The notes: generated from the sequence alone by a model not told the origin. A stretch of DNA of 64,000 nucleotides from JAGDVO01 sp964590075 [NCBI: uncultured Aquificales bacterium] (GCA_964590075.1 CAZPXS010000004.1:124001-188000), one strand, 5' to 3'; shown: positions 30,452 to 41,537, counted from the stretch's first letter. A program made the numbers and translations.

Positions 30452-31707
30452 CCCGTTACCCCCTCAAAGAATTTTAGAATCTCATCTACCTTTATCTTTA
30501 TCTGTTCCTTGGTCTCCATATTCCTTATAACGACTACATTCTCCTTGATCTCATCTTCACCAACCATAACCACATACTTTACACCGAGCTTATCCGCCTT
30601 TCTCATCTGGCTTTTTAAACTCTTGCTACTATCGTGTTCCATCTCACACTTTACGCCTTTCAACCTGAGTCCTAAAACTTCCCTGATTATGAATTTTTTG
30701 GCCTCCTCACCGAGTATCGCGAAAAAGACCATAGGACTTTCTTCCCTTAGGTTCATAACCTTCTTTAAAAGTATCACGGCTCTTTCCTCACCTATAGCAA
30801 ACCCTATCCCGGGTATAGAAGGACCGCCCATCTCCTCCACGAGGTTATCGTATCTACCTCCAGCAGCAACGGCACTTTGAGCTCCTATCTCTGTTGAGGT
30901 AGCTTCGAAAACTATACCGGTATAGTAGTCCAAGCCTCTTACTATCATCGGGTTGAGTATGTAGGGGATGCCGAGTATGTCAAGGTAATCTATTGTCTCT
31001 CTAAAAGAGCGTTGACAGCTGCTACATATATAGTCACTTATCCTTGGCGCTTTATCCGTAATTTCCCTACATTCGTTATTCTTACAGTCAAGTACCCTTA
31101 GGGGATTCCTTTCCATCCTCCTTTTACAATCTTTACATAGTTTGTCCTTCTTGGAATTTAAATAGTTGATAAGGATGTCTCTATATATGGGTCTACATTC
31201 CTTACAACCAAGGTGATTTATCTCTATCTTTATGTATTCCTCTATACCTATTTCCTTAAGTATGTAGTAGAGTAGAGCTATCACCTCTGCATCCATGGAA
31301 GCTTCTTTAACCCCAAAGACTTCCACATTGAGCTGGTGGAACTGTCTCAACCTACCAGCCTGAGGTCTTTCATATCTGAACATTGGGCCAAAGAGGTATA
31401 ATTTTAACACGGGATATTTAAGATGGAGATTGTTTTCTATCAGTGATCTTACGATACCAGCTGTCGCTTCGGGTCTGAGTGCTAGGGTTTCTCCACCCTT
31501 ATCTTTAAGGGTGTACATTTCCTTTTCAACTATATCCGTGGTATTTCCAATCCCTCTTTCAAAAACATCTATGTATTCCAATATGGGTGTTCTTATCTCT
31601 CTGAAACCGAATTTTTCAAGGATATTTCTCGTTTTTTCCTCCACGTACTTGAAATAGGGTATGTCCTCGGGTAGTACATCCTTGAAGCCCCTTACAGCCT
31701 TAATCAT
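30448..31707 (-). CDS. hisS: Histidyl-tRNA synthetase
   Basis: The product is 419 residues. RGFKDVLPEDIPYFKYVE, RPEATAGIVRSLIE, FRYERPQAGRLRQFHQ, the histidine motif GLDYYTGIVFE and the C-terminal anticodon domain (VMVGEDEIKENVVVIRNM) identify it. Several cysteines around residues 168-235 (LGCKECRP; LCKDC; ICSSC) are the usual insertion of bacterial HisRS. It heads the hisS-aspS-lipoprotein-rlmD minus-strand run and diverges from gap. Confidence 0.97.
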   Translation of the reverse strand: MIKAVRGFKDVLPEDIPYFKYVEEKTRNILEKFGFREIRTPILEYIDVFERGIGNTTDIVEKEMYTLKDKGGETLALRPEATAGIVRSLIENNLHLKYPVLKLYLFGPMFRYERPQAGRLRQFHQLNVEVFGVKEASMDAEVIALLYYILKEIGIEEYIKIEINHLGCKECRPIYRDILINYLNSKKDKLCKDCKRRMERNPLRVLDCKNNECREITDKAPRISDYICSSCQRSFRETIDYLDILGIPYILNPMIVRGLDYYTGIVFEATSTEIGAQSAVAAGGRYDNLVEEMGGPSIPGIGFAIGEERAVILLKKVMNLREESPMVFFAILGEEAKKFIIREVLGLRLKGVKCEMEHDSSKSLKSQMRKADKLGVKYVVMVGEDEIKENVVVIRNMETKEQIKIKVDEILKFFEGVTG

Positions 31708-31734
31708 ATTGACTACCTCCAGTTATAACTGTAA

Positions 31735-32811
<1,077 letters not shown>

Positions 32812-32820
32812 GGGGTAGTT

Positions 32821-34008
32821 ATGAATAGTAAGAAAACCTTAAGGGACGTTGATGTTAGCGGTAAAAGGGTACTTGTTAGGGTAGATTTTAACGTTCCTAT
32901 AGATGATAAGGGTAACATTCTGGATGATAGTAGGATAAGAGCTTCTCTAAAAACTATTAATTACCTGATAGATAAGGGAGCAAAAATAATACTCATTAGC
33001 CATCTTGATAGGCCCAAGGGTCCAGATCCGAGGTATAGTCTCAGAAACGTTGCCGAAAGATTGGCAAGATTACTGGGTAAGGAGGTTAAGTTCGTACCGG
33101 AGATCGTTGGGGATACTGTAAAAGCTGAGATTGAAAGACTCAAAGAGGGAGATGTACTTTTACTCGAAAATGTAAGGTTTCATCCCGGTGAGACAAAGAA
33201 CGATGAGGAGTTAGCAAAGACTCTTGCTGGATACTGTGATATCTTTGTTAACGATGCCTTCGGTACAGCTCATAGAAAACATGCTTCTACCTACGGGGTT
33301 GCTCTCTTTGCGAAAGAGGCAGCGATGGGTTTCTTGATCGAGGAGGAGGTGGAGTATTTCTTTAAAGCCTTCGAAAATCCAGTTAGACCCCTTGTGGCTA
33401 TAATAGGTGGTGCCAAGGTTTCTTCAAAGATCGGAGTTATAAAGCATCTCATAGATAAGGTTGATAAGATAATAGTAGGTGGTGCGATGGCCTTTACCTT
33501 CTTGAAGGCTAAGGGTTACGATGTTGGTAAGTCGCTTGTAGAGGAGGATTACTGCGAACTTGCTAGGGAACTTGAAGTGATGGCTAAGAGTAAGAAGGTT
33601 AGGTTTTATCTACCCGTTGATTTCGTTGTTGCCACCGAGATGAGGGACAACTCTCCAACCGCTGTAAGGGCCTATCAGGAGATACCTGCCGGTATGATGG
33701 GACTCGATATAGGTCCGGCTACCCTCCAGCTTATAAGGGAAGTCCTACAGGATGCCCAGACTATAATCTGGAATGGCCCTTTAGGTGTCTTTGAATTGGA
33801 GAGGTTTAGGGCTGGTAGTGTTGAGGTTGCAAGGTTGATAGCTAATCTTGGGGTTCTATCGGTTGCAGGTGGCGGGGAGACGGAGGCTCTACTTAACATA
33901 GCTGGCGTGAGGGATAGATTTTCCCATGTTTCAACTGGTGGTGGAGCCTTCCTTGAGCTTCTAGAGAAGGGAACACTTCCCTGTATAGAGGTGCTCCATG
34001 ATAAATAG
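32821..34008 (+). CDS. pgk: Phosphoglycerate kinase
   Basis: The product is 395 residues. KRVLVRVDFNVPIDD, SHLDRPKG, LLENVRFHPGE, IIGGAKVSSKIGVI and the GGGETEAL/STGGGAFLELLE nucleotide site match the family closely. It starts 9 bases after gap, and its stop lies 8 bases inside tpiA, so the three genes are tightly coupled. Confidence 0.98.
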   Translation: MNSKKTLRDVDVSGKRVLVRVDFNVPIDDKGNILDDSRIRASLKTINYLIDKGAKIILISHLDRPKGPDPRYSLRNVAERLARLLGKEVKFVPEIVGDTVKAEIERLKEGDVLLLENVRFHPGETKNDEELAKTLAGYCDIFVNDAFGTAHRKHASTYGVALFAKEAAMGFLIEEEVEYFFKAFENPVRPLVAIIGGAKVSSKIGVIKHLIDKVDKIIVGGAMAFTFLKAKGYDVGKSLVEEDYCELARELEVMAKSKKVRFYLPVDFVVATEMRDNSPTAVRAYQEIPAGMMGLDIGPATLQLIREVLQDAQTIIWNGPLGVFELERFRAGSVEVARLIANLGVLSVAGGGETEALLNIAGVRDRFSHVSTGGGAFLELLEKGTLPCIEVLHDK

Positions 34009-34783
34009 GTCTTTGATCTTCTGCGGTAACTGGAAGATGAATAAGACCCTTAGGGAGGCCCTTGGGCTTGTTAAGGATGTTATGATCAAGATAGATGAGA
34101 GGGTTTTCGATTTCTGCGAGGTGGTATTCTCCCCTACCTTCTGTTACCTGATTCCCGTATATCAGATCATAGAGGGTACCAGATTCAAGCTTTCCGCTCA
34201 GGATTGCTACTGGGAGGAGAAAGGTGCTTTTACAGGCGAGATATCTCCCCTTATGCTTAGGGATGTTGGGTGCGATTACTGTATAGTTGGTCATTCGGAG
34301 AGAAGGAATATATTTGGTGAGAGTGATGAGGATGTGAATAGAAAGGTAAAGGCTCTAATTGAAAAGTCCATCACCCCCATAATCTGTGTTGGTGAAAAAC
34401 TTGAGGAGAGAAGGAGCGGTAAACTTTTTGAGGTGGTGGGAAGGCAGGTAAGGGAAGCTCTTAAGGATGTAGATCTTACCAAGGATAGTGTAGTTATCGC
34501 CTATGAACCCGTCTGGGCTATAGGTACCGGTGTTAACGCTACACCCGAGGACGCTGAGGAGGTTCATAGATTCATAAGGGGCATTCTAAGTGAGATCTAT
34601 GGTGAGGATGTTGCGAATAGAACGACTATCCTATACGGTGGGAGTGTAAATCCGGCAAATATCAGGGATCTTATGAGTATGGATGATATAGATGGCGCTT
34701 TGATAGGTGGTGCTAGTTTAAATGCCACGAGTTTTGTTGACATAATATACCGTGGATTGGAGGGTAAGGGATTATGGAGGTAG
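33998..34783 (+). CDS. tpiA: Triosephosphate isomerase
   Basis: The product is 261 residues. FCGNWKMNKT carries Asn and Lys of the active site, IVGHSERR the catalytic His, and VIAYEPVWAIGTG the catalytic Glu; loop 7/8 ends LYGGSVNPAN and ALIGGASL. It overlaps pgk by 11 bases and secG by 10. The gap-pgk-tpiA-secG order recurs in many bacteria. Confidence 0.98.
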   Translation: MINRSLIFCGNWKMNKTLREALGLVKDVMIKIDERVFDFCEVVFSPTFCYLIPVYQIIEGTRFKLSAQDCYWEEKGAFTGEISPLMLRDVGCDYCIVGHSERRNIFGESDEDVNRKVKALIEKSITPIICVGEKLEERRSGKLFEVVGRQVREALKDVDLTKDSVVIAYEPVWAIGTGVNATPEDAEEVHRFIRGILSEIYGEDVANRTTILYGGSVNPANIRDLMSMDDIDGALIGGASLNATSFVDIIYRGLEGKGLWR

Positions 34784-35082
34784 CTCTCGTCATAATACAG
34801 GTGTTAATTTCGCTTCTAATCGTTGTTGCCGTTTTACTACAGAAGGGTAAGGGTGCTGGTATGGGTGCCACCTTTGGCGGCGGTGTTACATCAAGTGTAT
34901 GGGGGCCAAAGGGGCCTGTTACTTTTCTCTCTAAACTCACCGTTATTCTTATGATACTCTTTTTTGCCAATTCTCTTATGCTTGCGGTAGTAATGGGTAA
35001 GCCTAAATTTTCAAGGGCTGTGGAAGAGGCAAGTAAAATACAGGTTGAGAGCGTAAATGCAAGTGGAAGAAAGGTTAAGTAA
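34774..35082 (+). CDS. secG: Preprotein translocase subunit SecG
   Basis: The product is 102 residues with two membrane helices, about residues 3-24 and 49-70, linked by the conserved QKGKGAGMGATFGGGVTSS turn. SecG stimulates export through SecYEG. A charged tail follows the second helix. The start lies inside the tpiA end. Its own tail overlaps the pheA start by 26 bases. Confidence 0.93.
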   Translation: MEVALVIIQVLISLLIVVAVLLQKGKGAGMGATFGGGVTSSVWGPKGPVTFLSKLTVILMILFFANSLMLAVVMGKPKFSRAVEEASKIQVESVNASGRKVK

Positions 35083-36145
35083 GCTAAGGGAAGAAATAGA
35101 TAGGATAGATGAGGAGATAGTAAAGCTTTTAAATAAAAGGGCGCAGGTAGCCCTTGAGATAGGAAGGATAAAGAGAGAACTGGGGCTACCGGTTTTTGTT
35201 CCCGCAAGGGAGAGTGAGGTATTTGAGAGGATAGTTAGGCTAAGTGAAGGTGGTTTATTCCCTCGCGATTCCCTTTTACATGTTTTTAGGGAGATCGTAT
35301 CTACCTGTGTAGCTATTCAGAGGAACGTAAAGGTAGCCTTTCTCGGTCCAAAGGGTACATTTACCCATGAGGCTTCTATGAGTTACTTTGGGCTTGGGGT
35401 GGATTTTGTCCCTGTGAAATTCGTGGAAGGTATATTCGAGGAGGTAAGTAGGAATCACGTTGATTTTGGTGTTGTTCCGATCGAGAATTCCACCGAGGGT
35501 GTTGTAAGTAGAACTTTGGATGCCTTTTTGGATTTCGAGGATGTTAATATAGTGGGCGAGATTTATCTTAGGATCTCCCATAATCTACTTACCAAAAGTG
35601 GAGAATTTACAAATATTAAGAGGATATATAGTCATCCCCATGCTGTTAGTCAGTGTAGAAAGTGGCTTTCGAGTGTTTTACCGGATGTTGAAATCATCTA
35701 TACTTCAAGTACGGCGGAGGCTGCGAGGATAGCATCCAGTGACGATGAATCTGGGGCTATCGCTGGTGAATTGGCAAGTGTCCTTTATGGTCTAAAGGTG
35801 GCGGTGAGAGGAATCGAAGATCTTGAGGATAACTATACGAGATTTGTGGTTTTAGGTAAGGGGCTTAGGGAGTTCACGGGTTGTGATAAGACATCCATGT
35901 TTATGAGTGTTACCGATGAGGTTGGGGCCTTGAAGAGGGTTTTAACTGTATTTGCGGACAATATGATCAATCTTACCAAGATAGAGTCAAGACCTTCGAG
36001 GAAGAAGCCATGGGACTATGTCTTTTACATAGATTTTGAGGGTCATGTTGACGAGGATAGGGTGAAGAGAGTATTACTTGGACTTGAAAGATTAAGGGTT
36101 GGGTATAGAATTTTAGGATCATATCCAAAATGGAGGGAGATTTGA
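35057..36145 (+). CDS. pheA: Bifunctional chorismate mutase / prephenate dehydratase (P-protein)
   Basis: The product is 362 residues. Residues 1-90 form an AroQ-type mutase helix bundle (EIDRIDEEIVKLLNKRAQVA, then IGRIKRELG). The dehydratase begins AFLGPKGTFTHEASMSYFG, with VPIENSTEGVVSRTLD and NYTRFVVLGK. The C-terminal ACT domain (IESRPSRKKPWDYVFYID) is the usual Phe feedback site. Together it makes phenylpyruvate from chorismate. A GTG two codons in is an alternative start. Confidence 0.95.
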   Translation: MQVEERLSKLREEIDRIDEEIVKLLNKRAQVALEIGRIKRELGLPVFVPARESEVFERIVRLSEGGLFPRDSLLHVFREIVSTCVAIQRNVKVAFLGPKGTFTHEASMSYFGLGVDFVPVKFVEGIFEEVSRNHVDFGVVPIENSTEGVVSRTLDAFLDFEDVNIVGEIYLRISHNLLTKSGEFTNIKRIYSHPHAVSQCRKWLSSVLPDVEIIYTSSTAEAARIASSDDESGAIAGELASVLYGLKVAVRGIEDLEDNYTRFVVLGKGLREFTGCDKTSMFMSVTDEVGALKRVLTVFADNMINLTKIESRPSRKKPWDYVFYIDFEGHVDEDRVKRVLLGLERLRVGYRILGSYPKWREI

Positions 36146-37440
36146 TGAAGAGTATTTTGAGACTCAGTAAAAAGAAGTTTTTGGTGGCTATAGTAGTATC
36201 TACCATCCTTTTGTCCTTGCTTTTTGGTAAATCTTCCTTCTGTATAGCAGGTAAGGAAGATGAGGGTCTATACAAGAATCTGAAGATACTAGCCGAGGCT
36301 CTCCACTATATAGAGACCGCCTATGTGAAGAATGTTTCGGGTAAGGATCTTATATACGGTGCGATAAAAGGTATGATGAACACCCTTGATCCTCACTCTG
36401 CCTTTATGCCTCCCGATATGCTTAAGGAACTTGAGGTTGAGACTAAGGGAGAATTTGGCGGTGTTGGAATGGAGATAACCTCTAAGGATGATTATATCTA
36501 CGTTGTAAGTCCCATAGAGGACACACCAGCCTGGAAGGCAGGGATCAAATCTGGAGACAGGATAATAAAGATAGACGGTGTTTCTACGAAGGGTATGTCT
36601 GTTATGGATGCGGTTAAGAAGTTAAGGGGACCAAAGGGTACCAAGGTGACTATAACTATAGTTAGAGAGGGAGTTGATAAGCCCTTTGATGTTACGATTG
36701 TAAGGGATATCATTAAGATAAAGAGTGTTAGGTACGAGATGAAGGAGGACAGTATAGCTTATATAAAGATAAGAAGTTTTCAGGAATCTACGACCGATGA
36801 GCTCGATAAGGTTCTCGGTGATCTAACCTTAAAGGGCAAGGTGAAAGGTATAATACTTGATCTAAGGAATAATCCCGGTGGTCTTTTATCTCAGGCCGTA
36901 AGTGTTTCCGAGAAGTTTCTACCTAAGGGTAGTCTTATAGTCTACACGAAGGGTAGAAATGAGGCCGATCAGATGAGGTTTGTGGCCAAATCCGAAAAGT
37001 ATTACAACTATCCCATGGTTGTTCTTGTTAACGCTGGTAGTGCAAGTGCAAGTGAGATAGTAACAGGTGCCCTAAAGGCGAATGGCAGGGCTATTGTGGT
37101 TGGCGAGAGAACCTTCGGTAAGGGTTCTGTCCAGACCGTTTTACCTCTATCCGATGGTTCTGCCATAAAGCTCACTACCGCCTACTACTATACTCCCGAT
37201 GGTGTATGTATAGAGGAGAAAGGGATAACACCCGATGTGGAAATTCCAGATAATCTTGTTGCTAAGAAAGGTCATCCCATAAGGGAAGAGGAGTTGAAGA
37301 AACTTAAAGAAGGTGAGATAGAGGATGTTGAAAAGAAGATAAAGGAATCTAATGAAACAAAGCCTGCGGAGGATTATCAGCTCAAGGTTGCCATTTCCCT
37401 CCTTAAGGTACTCATAGAGAAGGGTGTAGCTAAGAAATAA
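36145..37440 (+). CDS. ctpA: S41 family carboxyl-terminal processing protease (CtpA)
   Basis: The product is 431 residues. The N-terminus has a signal anchor (FLVAIVVSTILLSLLFG). The PDZ domain spans about residues 90-170 (GVGMEITSKDDYIYVVSPIE, AGIKSGDRIIKIDG). The protease domain holds LDLRNNPGGLL, the Ser nucleophile in SASASEIV and the Lys in TFGKGSVQ. It acts in the periplasm on envelope proteins. I take the ATG at 36145, which overlaps the pheA stop and has a GGAGGGAG site upstream. Confidence 0.94.
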   Translation: MKSILRLSKKKFLVAIVVSTILLSLLFGKSSFCIAGKEDEGLYKNLKILAEALHYIETAYVKNVSGKDLIYGAIKGMMNTLDPHSAFMPPDMLKELEVETKGEFGGVGMEITSKDDYIYVVSPIEDTPAWKAGIKSGDRIIKIDGVSTKGMSVMDAVKKLRGPKGTKVTITIVREGVDKPFDVTIVRDIIKIKSVRYEMKEDSIAYIKIRSFQESTTDELDKVLGDLTLKGKVKGIILDLRNNPGGLLSQAVSVSEKFLPKGSLIVYTKGRNEADQMRFVAKSEKYYNYPMVVLVNAGSASASEIVTGALKANGRAIVVGERTFGKGSVQTVLPLSDGSAIKLTTAYYYTPDGVCIEEKGITPDVEIPDNLVAKKGHPIREEELKKLKEGEIEDVEKKIKESNETKPAEDYQLKVAISLLKVLIEKGVAKK

Positions 37441-38447
37441 TGAAAAGGGTATTTGGAATACTTGTTGTCGCTATACTCTCCTTTGGAGTAGGGTTTTTTA
37501 TATCCTATCTCCTTACGGGAGGTAAGTTTGGAAGTATAGAGAAGTTATTGAGGAAAGAAGAGTTTATCATTGAAAATAAGACGGAGAAGGAGAAACGTAA
37601 GGTAGAGAGGGAATTTCCAGAGGTTTATCCTGTTGGTAGGGAAAAAGGAAAGGAAAAGAAATTAGCTGAAAGAAAGGAGATAGAAAAACCCGTAGCACCG
37701 AGTGTAAAGGAGGTGCCTATAGAAGTTGGGAAGGGGTATCGTTATGTTTCGATAATAATAGATGATATGGGTGATAGTGTGGAGAAGGCAAGGATCTTCG
37801 CCTCTCTACCTATAGATATAACCCTTTCGATTATCCCTTACCTACCTCACTATAGGGAATGTATGGAAGTTGCAAAAGTTAACGGTAGATCCTTTATGAT
37901 ACATATACCCATGGAGGCTAATTCGAGAAGTAACGAGATTGTCAACATTGAAAAGAAAACCAAAAATCTATTGAGGGTTAGTATGAGTGACTCTGAGATA
38001 GAGAGACTAGTTTTGGATATGGTTAACAGTATGCCCGGTGCTGTTTCTGCCAACAATCATATGGGTTCTCTGTTTACGGAAAATAGGGATAAGATGAGGG
38101 TTGTTCTTGAAGTTCTTAAGGAGAGGGGATTATTCTTCGTTGATAGTTTAACTACAACTAACAGTGCGGCTTGTAGTGCTGGAAGTGATGTGGGTATGAT
38201 AGTTGTAAAGAGGAATGTGTTTCTTGATAATAAGAGAGATGTGGAGGAGATAAAGAAAAGTATAAGGTTACTCATTAATACGGCGAAAAAGAGGGGTTAT
38301 GCTGTTGCAATAGGACATCCTTATGATGTAACTTATCAAGCTATAAGGGAGATGATACCTCAAATGGAGAGGGAAGGTATAAGGGTTGTTTCTATAGATA
38401 AATTGAAGGATATAGTGACTGGAGGAAGGAATGAAGGTTGTTTTTAA
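37440..38447 (+). CDS. Divergent polysaccharide deacetylase family protein
   Basis: The product is 335 residues with an N-terminal membrane anchor (about residues 5-26), a charged Lys/Glu-rich linker to about residue 95, and a periplasmic domain. The domain pattern [42 protein letters not shown] and [10 protein letters not shown] matches the divergent polysaccharide deacetylase (DUF610) family. It usually follows the ctpA protease, as here, with an overlapping start. The family's substrate is not firmly known, though a cell-envelope role is likely. Confidence 0.88.
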   Translation: MKRVFGILVVAILSFGVGFFISYLLTGGKFGSIEKLLRKEEFIIENKTEKEKRKVEREFPEVYPVGREKGKEKKLAERKEIEKPVAPSVKEVPIEVGKGYRYVSIIIDDMGDSVEKARIFASLPIDITLSIIPYLPHYRECMEVAKVNGRSFMIHIPMEANSRSNEIVNIEKKTKNLLRVSMSDSEIERLVLDMVNSMPGAVSANNHMGSLFTENRDKMRVVLEVLKERGLFFVDSLTTTNSAACSAGSDVGMIVVKRNVFLDNKRDVEEIKKSIRLLINTAKKRGYAVAIGHPYDVTYQAIREMIPQMEREGIRVVSIDKLKDIVTGGRNEGCF

Positions 38448-39168
38448 GAGACCTGAGACTTTGAGGGAAAAGAGGTTTCACTTCTGTCCTGGCTGTCACC
38501 ATGGTATAATACATAGACTGGTAGCGGAGACTATAGACTACTTCAATCTTAGGGAAAAGGCTATAGGAGTGGCACCTGTTGGGTGTGCTGTTTTTCTGTA
38601 TGACTATCTTGACTGTGATATTACAGAAAGCCCTCATGGTAGAGCGCCTGCGGTGGCTACTGGGATAAAGAGATCTTTGCCCGATAGGTTTGTCTTTTGC
38701 TATCAAGGTGATGGTGAAATTACCGCTATCGGTACCAGTGAGATAATCCATGCCGCAAATAGGGGCGAAATGATAACAGTGATATATGTGAATAACGCGG
38801 TTTATGGTATGACCGGGGGACAGATGGCTCCTACAACGGTTGTGGGACAAAAGACAACTACCTGTCCATACGGTAGAAGTCCTGAAAATTCCGGGTATCC
38901 TATAAGGATGGTAGAACTTTTGAATACCCTTGAGGCGCCTGCCTTTCTTGCAAGGGTTAAAGTTAACTCTCCAAAGGCTGTTAGGGAGGCCAGGAAGATT
39001 TTGATGAAGGCTTTTGAAAAGCAGATAAACGGCATAGGTTTTGCGATGGTTGAGTTCTTGTCAGCATGTCCTACAGGATGGCGTATGGATCCTGTAAGCG
39101 CCTGTAAGTGGATTGATGATGAGATGGAATGTTATTTCAAAATCGGTATAATTAGGGATAGGGAGTAA
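38431..39168 (+). CDS. 2-oxoacid:ferredoxin oxidoreductase, beta subunit
   Basis: The product is 245 residues. The thiamine diphosphate-binding subunit of the 2-oxoacid:acceptor family is recognised from HFCPGCHHG (CxxC), [28 protein letters not shown] and [16 protein letters not shown], with SACPTGW near the end. It best resembles the separate beta subunits of 2-oxoisovalerate or 2-oxoglutarate enzymes. The alpha (catalytic partner) and ferredoxin-like delta subunits are not adjacent. The start overlaps the deacetylase by 17 bases. Confidence 0.9.
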   Translation: MKVVFKRPETLREKRFHFCPGCHHGIIHRLVAETIDYFNLREKAIGVAPVGCAVFLYDYLDCDITESPHGRAPAVATGIKRSLPDRFVFCYQGDGEITAIGTSEIIHAANRGEMITVIYVNNAVYGMTGGQMAPTTVVGQKTTTCPYGRSPENSGYPIRMVELLNTLEAPAFLARVKVNSPKAVREARKILMKAFEKQINGIGFAMVEFLSACPTGWRMDPVSACKWIDDEMECYFKIGIIRDRE

Positions 39169-39172
39169 AGGG

Positions 39173-39709
39173 ATGGATGGGCTTAACGTGTTTATAGCGG
39201 GAATAGGTGGTCAGGGTTCTCTCCTTATCGGTCAGATTCTCGCATCGGTTGGGATAGAGAAGGGCTATAACGCTACATGGGTACCTATATATGGTGTCGA
39301 AAAGAGAGGTGGGGATGCAACCGTTATGGTTATACTTTCGAAGGAGGAGATTACAAGCCCTATATTCTATCAGTTCGATAACATGATAGTGATGCATAAT
39401 AGAATGTGGGAGAAGTATAGGGATAGAGTAAAAAAGGGTGGGTTGTTACTAGTTAACGAGTCGATAGTCAAAGTGGAGGATAGAGAAAACTACAGGTACT
39501 ATGGGGTTCCAGCGACGGATATAGCACTCGAGATAGGAGATGAGGTTATAACCAACATGGTCTTACTCGGGGCCTTTTTGAAATTAAAACCTATCTTTAG
39601 TCTGGAGGATGTTATAGGATATGTCAAAAGTAACCTTAAGAAGGAGGAGTTGGTAAGGTTGAATATAGAAGCTTTAGAGAAGGGGTATAGTTACATATCA
39701 TCGTCGTAG
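39173..39709 (+). CDS. 2-oxoacid:ferredoxin oxidoreductase, gamma subunit
   Basis: The product is 178 residues. The motif FIAGIGGQGSLLIGQILA is the family CoA/coupling signature, followed by GYNATWVPIYGVEKRGGDA and VMVILSKEEI. It pairs with the beta subunit 4 bases upstream. The alpha subunit that should complete the oxidoreductase is not in the window next to it. The 3' end overlaps the opposing TPR-like gene by 19 bases. Confidence 0.9.
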   Translation: MDGLNVFIAGIGGQGSLLIGQILASVGIEKGYNATWVPIYGVEKRGGDATVMVILSKEEITSPIFYQFDNMIVMHNRMWEKYRDRVKKGGLLLVNESIVKVEDRENYRYYGVPATDIALEIGDEVITNMVLLGAFLKLKPIFSLEDVIGYVKSNLKKEELVRLNIEALEKGYSYISSS

Positions 39710-40737
39710 TTATTAAAATCTACCGACAGATCATACATCTCTTTTATTAACTTTATCTCTCTTTTCTTGTTGAGGATCTTTTCAAATTCTCTTTTTGTTG
39801 TAACTTCTTTATTTTCTAAAAGTTCGATTATTGTTTCTATGCTGTCAGTCATGTTCTCATTGATTTTATTTCTTGTTGAGGCTATTTCTGCTCCTACCGA
39901 TTCGATAATCATGATGATAAGCTTTTCTTCAACCAGAGCCCACTTTATACTCTGTTCTATAAGACCAAGTTTGCTAAAGTATATTTGTAATATCCTATAT
40001 ATCCAATAGTTTTCAAGCTTTATTGGTTCAAGATTAGCTTTAACGCTGAGATACCTTACTATATCTCTTAGCCATCTCTCTTTAAATATAAATGGTTTTT
40101 TTTCTAATAGTAGATTAGCTATCTCTAAGTTCGCCTCTTTATCAAATGGGTTTGTCCTTAGATATTCTTCTAATATACTTTTAGCTGTTTTCTTATCACC
40201 AGTCTTATATATGTTATATAAGGTTATCTTGGCAGGTAAAAAGCTTTTTGATAATTTTTTAACTGTTTTTATAATATTTCTGTCTAAATTACTCTTGTTA
40301 TTTTTGCCATTTTCTAAGATGTACCACGTGTATATATCAATACTATCTGTAAGAATAGATTTTAGAATTTCATTTACTTCATCTTTTTTGTTTGATAGGA
40401 GATAAAATGTGAGCTCTACAAATTTTTTTAAGTTATCTGAATTTAAGAGTTTTTCAACTTCATCCATTATATTTGCTATATCGTAACCGAGTTCTATCAT
40501 TACTTTAGTTAGGTAAAATAGTACGTTTCTATCGATGATGTTATATGTCTTTATCATCTTCGTAAGTGTTTTGAGGGCTCTTTCGTGGTCTTCAGTTTCA
40601 AGGTAGTATAGAGAAAGGACCAATCCCTTTTCTGGATTTTTCCTTGCGTAGCCTTTGAGCAGTTTTTCTACTTTGTTTAGATCTCCTATTTCAAGGTGCT
40701 TTAAAATACTTTTGTATTCTGTGGTTGATAACATCAT
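39691..40737 (-). CDS. Helical TPR-like repeat protein, function unknown
   Basis: The product is 348 residues, all-helical in appearance, without a signal peptide. Alternating helix pairs, for example IGDLNKVEKLLKGYARKNPE, DHERALKTLTKMIKTY and GDKKTAKSILEEYLRTNPFD, have TPR spacing. The base composition is visibly more AT-rich than its neighbours, with many poly-A/T stretches and AAT/AAA codons. The gene is alone on its strand, flanked tail-to-tail by the gamma subunit and head-to-head by the nitroreductase. No function can be given. Confidence 0.7.
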   Translation of the reverse strand: MMLSTTEYKSILKHLEIGDLNKVEKLLKGYARKNPEKGLVLSLYYLETEDHERALKTLTKMIKTYNIIDRNVLFYLTKVMIELGYDIANIMDEVEKLLNSDNLKKFVELTFYLLSNKKDEVNEILKSILTDSIDIYTWYILENGKNNKSNLDRNIIKTVKKLSKSFLPAKITLYNIYKTGDKKTAKSILEEYLRTNPFDKEANLEIANLLLEKKPFIFKERWLRDIVRYLSVKANLEPIKLENYWIYRILQIYFSKLGLIEQSIKWALVEEKLIIMIIESVGAEIASTRNKINENMTDSIETIIELLENKEVTTKREFEKILNKKREIKLIKEMYDLSVDFNNYDDDM

Positions 40738-40794
40738 GTATCTTTATTAGAATTACTATAGCAATTAGACGAGTAAGTCAAGGAGGATCAAGGG

Positions 40795-41532
40795 GTGTTT
40801 GAATTGACGATAGGAGAGAGATTTTTTCAGGAAACGAAGTATGGGAGAGGTAGGAGGATACCTGAAACGAGAATATTGAGAGATCCTACTCCCTTTAAGG
40901 AGTACCCTCAAGTTCCTCAGTTCAAGCTTCCCAATCCTGTGGTCGTTGATGGTCCCGGTATATGGAGGACTATTTTGAAGAGACGTTCCATAAGAAATTA
41001 TGATAGTAGTTTTGTGCTGGATTTAGAGGGACTTTCACAGATAGTATGGGCTTCCTGTGGGATAAGTTCTATTCGGGATGGCTATGCCTTTAGAACTTGG
41101 CCGAGCGCTGGGGCACTTTATCCTATCGAGACATACCTATACGTTAGTAATGTTGAAGGTTTACAAAAGGGTATTTATCACTATAATGTTAAGAATCATT
41201 CACTCGAGTTGATCTTTTCAGCGGATTATGGAAGATCCCTTACCACAGCCTGTTTAGGTCAGGGTATGGTTAAAAATTCCATCGTCACCTTCATATGGAC
41301 GGCTGTATTTGATAGATGTAGAATTAAGTATGGGGAACGTGCCTATAGGTATATATTTATAGAGGTTGGTCATATATGCCAGAATCTGTATTTAGCATGC
41401 ACAGCTATCAATCTTGCCTGCTGCGCGATAGGTGCCTTTTTGGATGATGAGGTTAACTCTATAATCGGTGTTGATGGTGTCACTGAAAGTACTATTTATA
41501 TAGCTACAGTTGGTTATCCTTCAGGTAGATAG
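40795..41532 (+). CDS. SagB-type nitroreductase/dehydrogenase family protein
   Basis: The product is 245 residues from a GTG after an AAGGAGGATC site. The nitroreductase FMN pattern is visible: LKRRSIRNYD near residue 62, LSQIVWASCGIS, TWPSAGALYPIETYLYV and HICQNLYLACTAINLACCAIGAF with the terminal YIATVGYPSGR. SagB-type proteins oxidise azoline rings in ribosomal peptides in some cases, but most stand alone with unknown roles. No peptide-maturation genes lie here; priA follows 5 bases later. Confidence 0.88.
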   Translation: MFELTIGERFFQETKYGRGRRIPETRILRDPTPFKEYPQVPQFKLPNPVVVDGPGIWRTILKRRSIRNYDSSFVLDLEGLSQIVWASCGISSIRDGYAFRTWPSAGALYPIETYLYVSNVEGLQKGIYHYNVKNHSLELIFSADYGRSLTTACLGQGMVKNSIVTFIWTAVFDRCRIKYGERAYRYIFIEVGHICQNLYLACTAINLACCAIGAFLDDEVNSIIGVDGVTESTIYIATVGYPSGR

Positions 41533-41537
41533 GGTTC

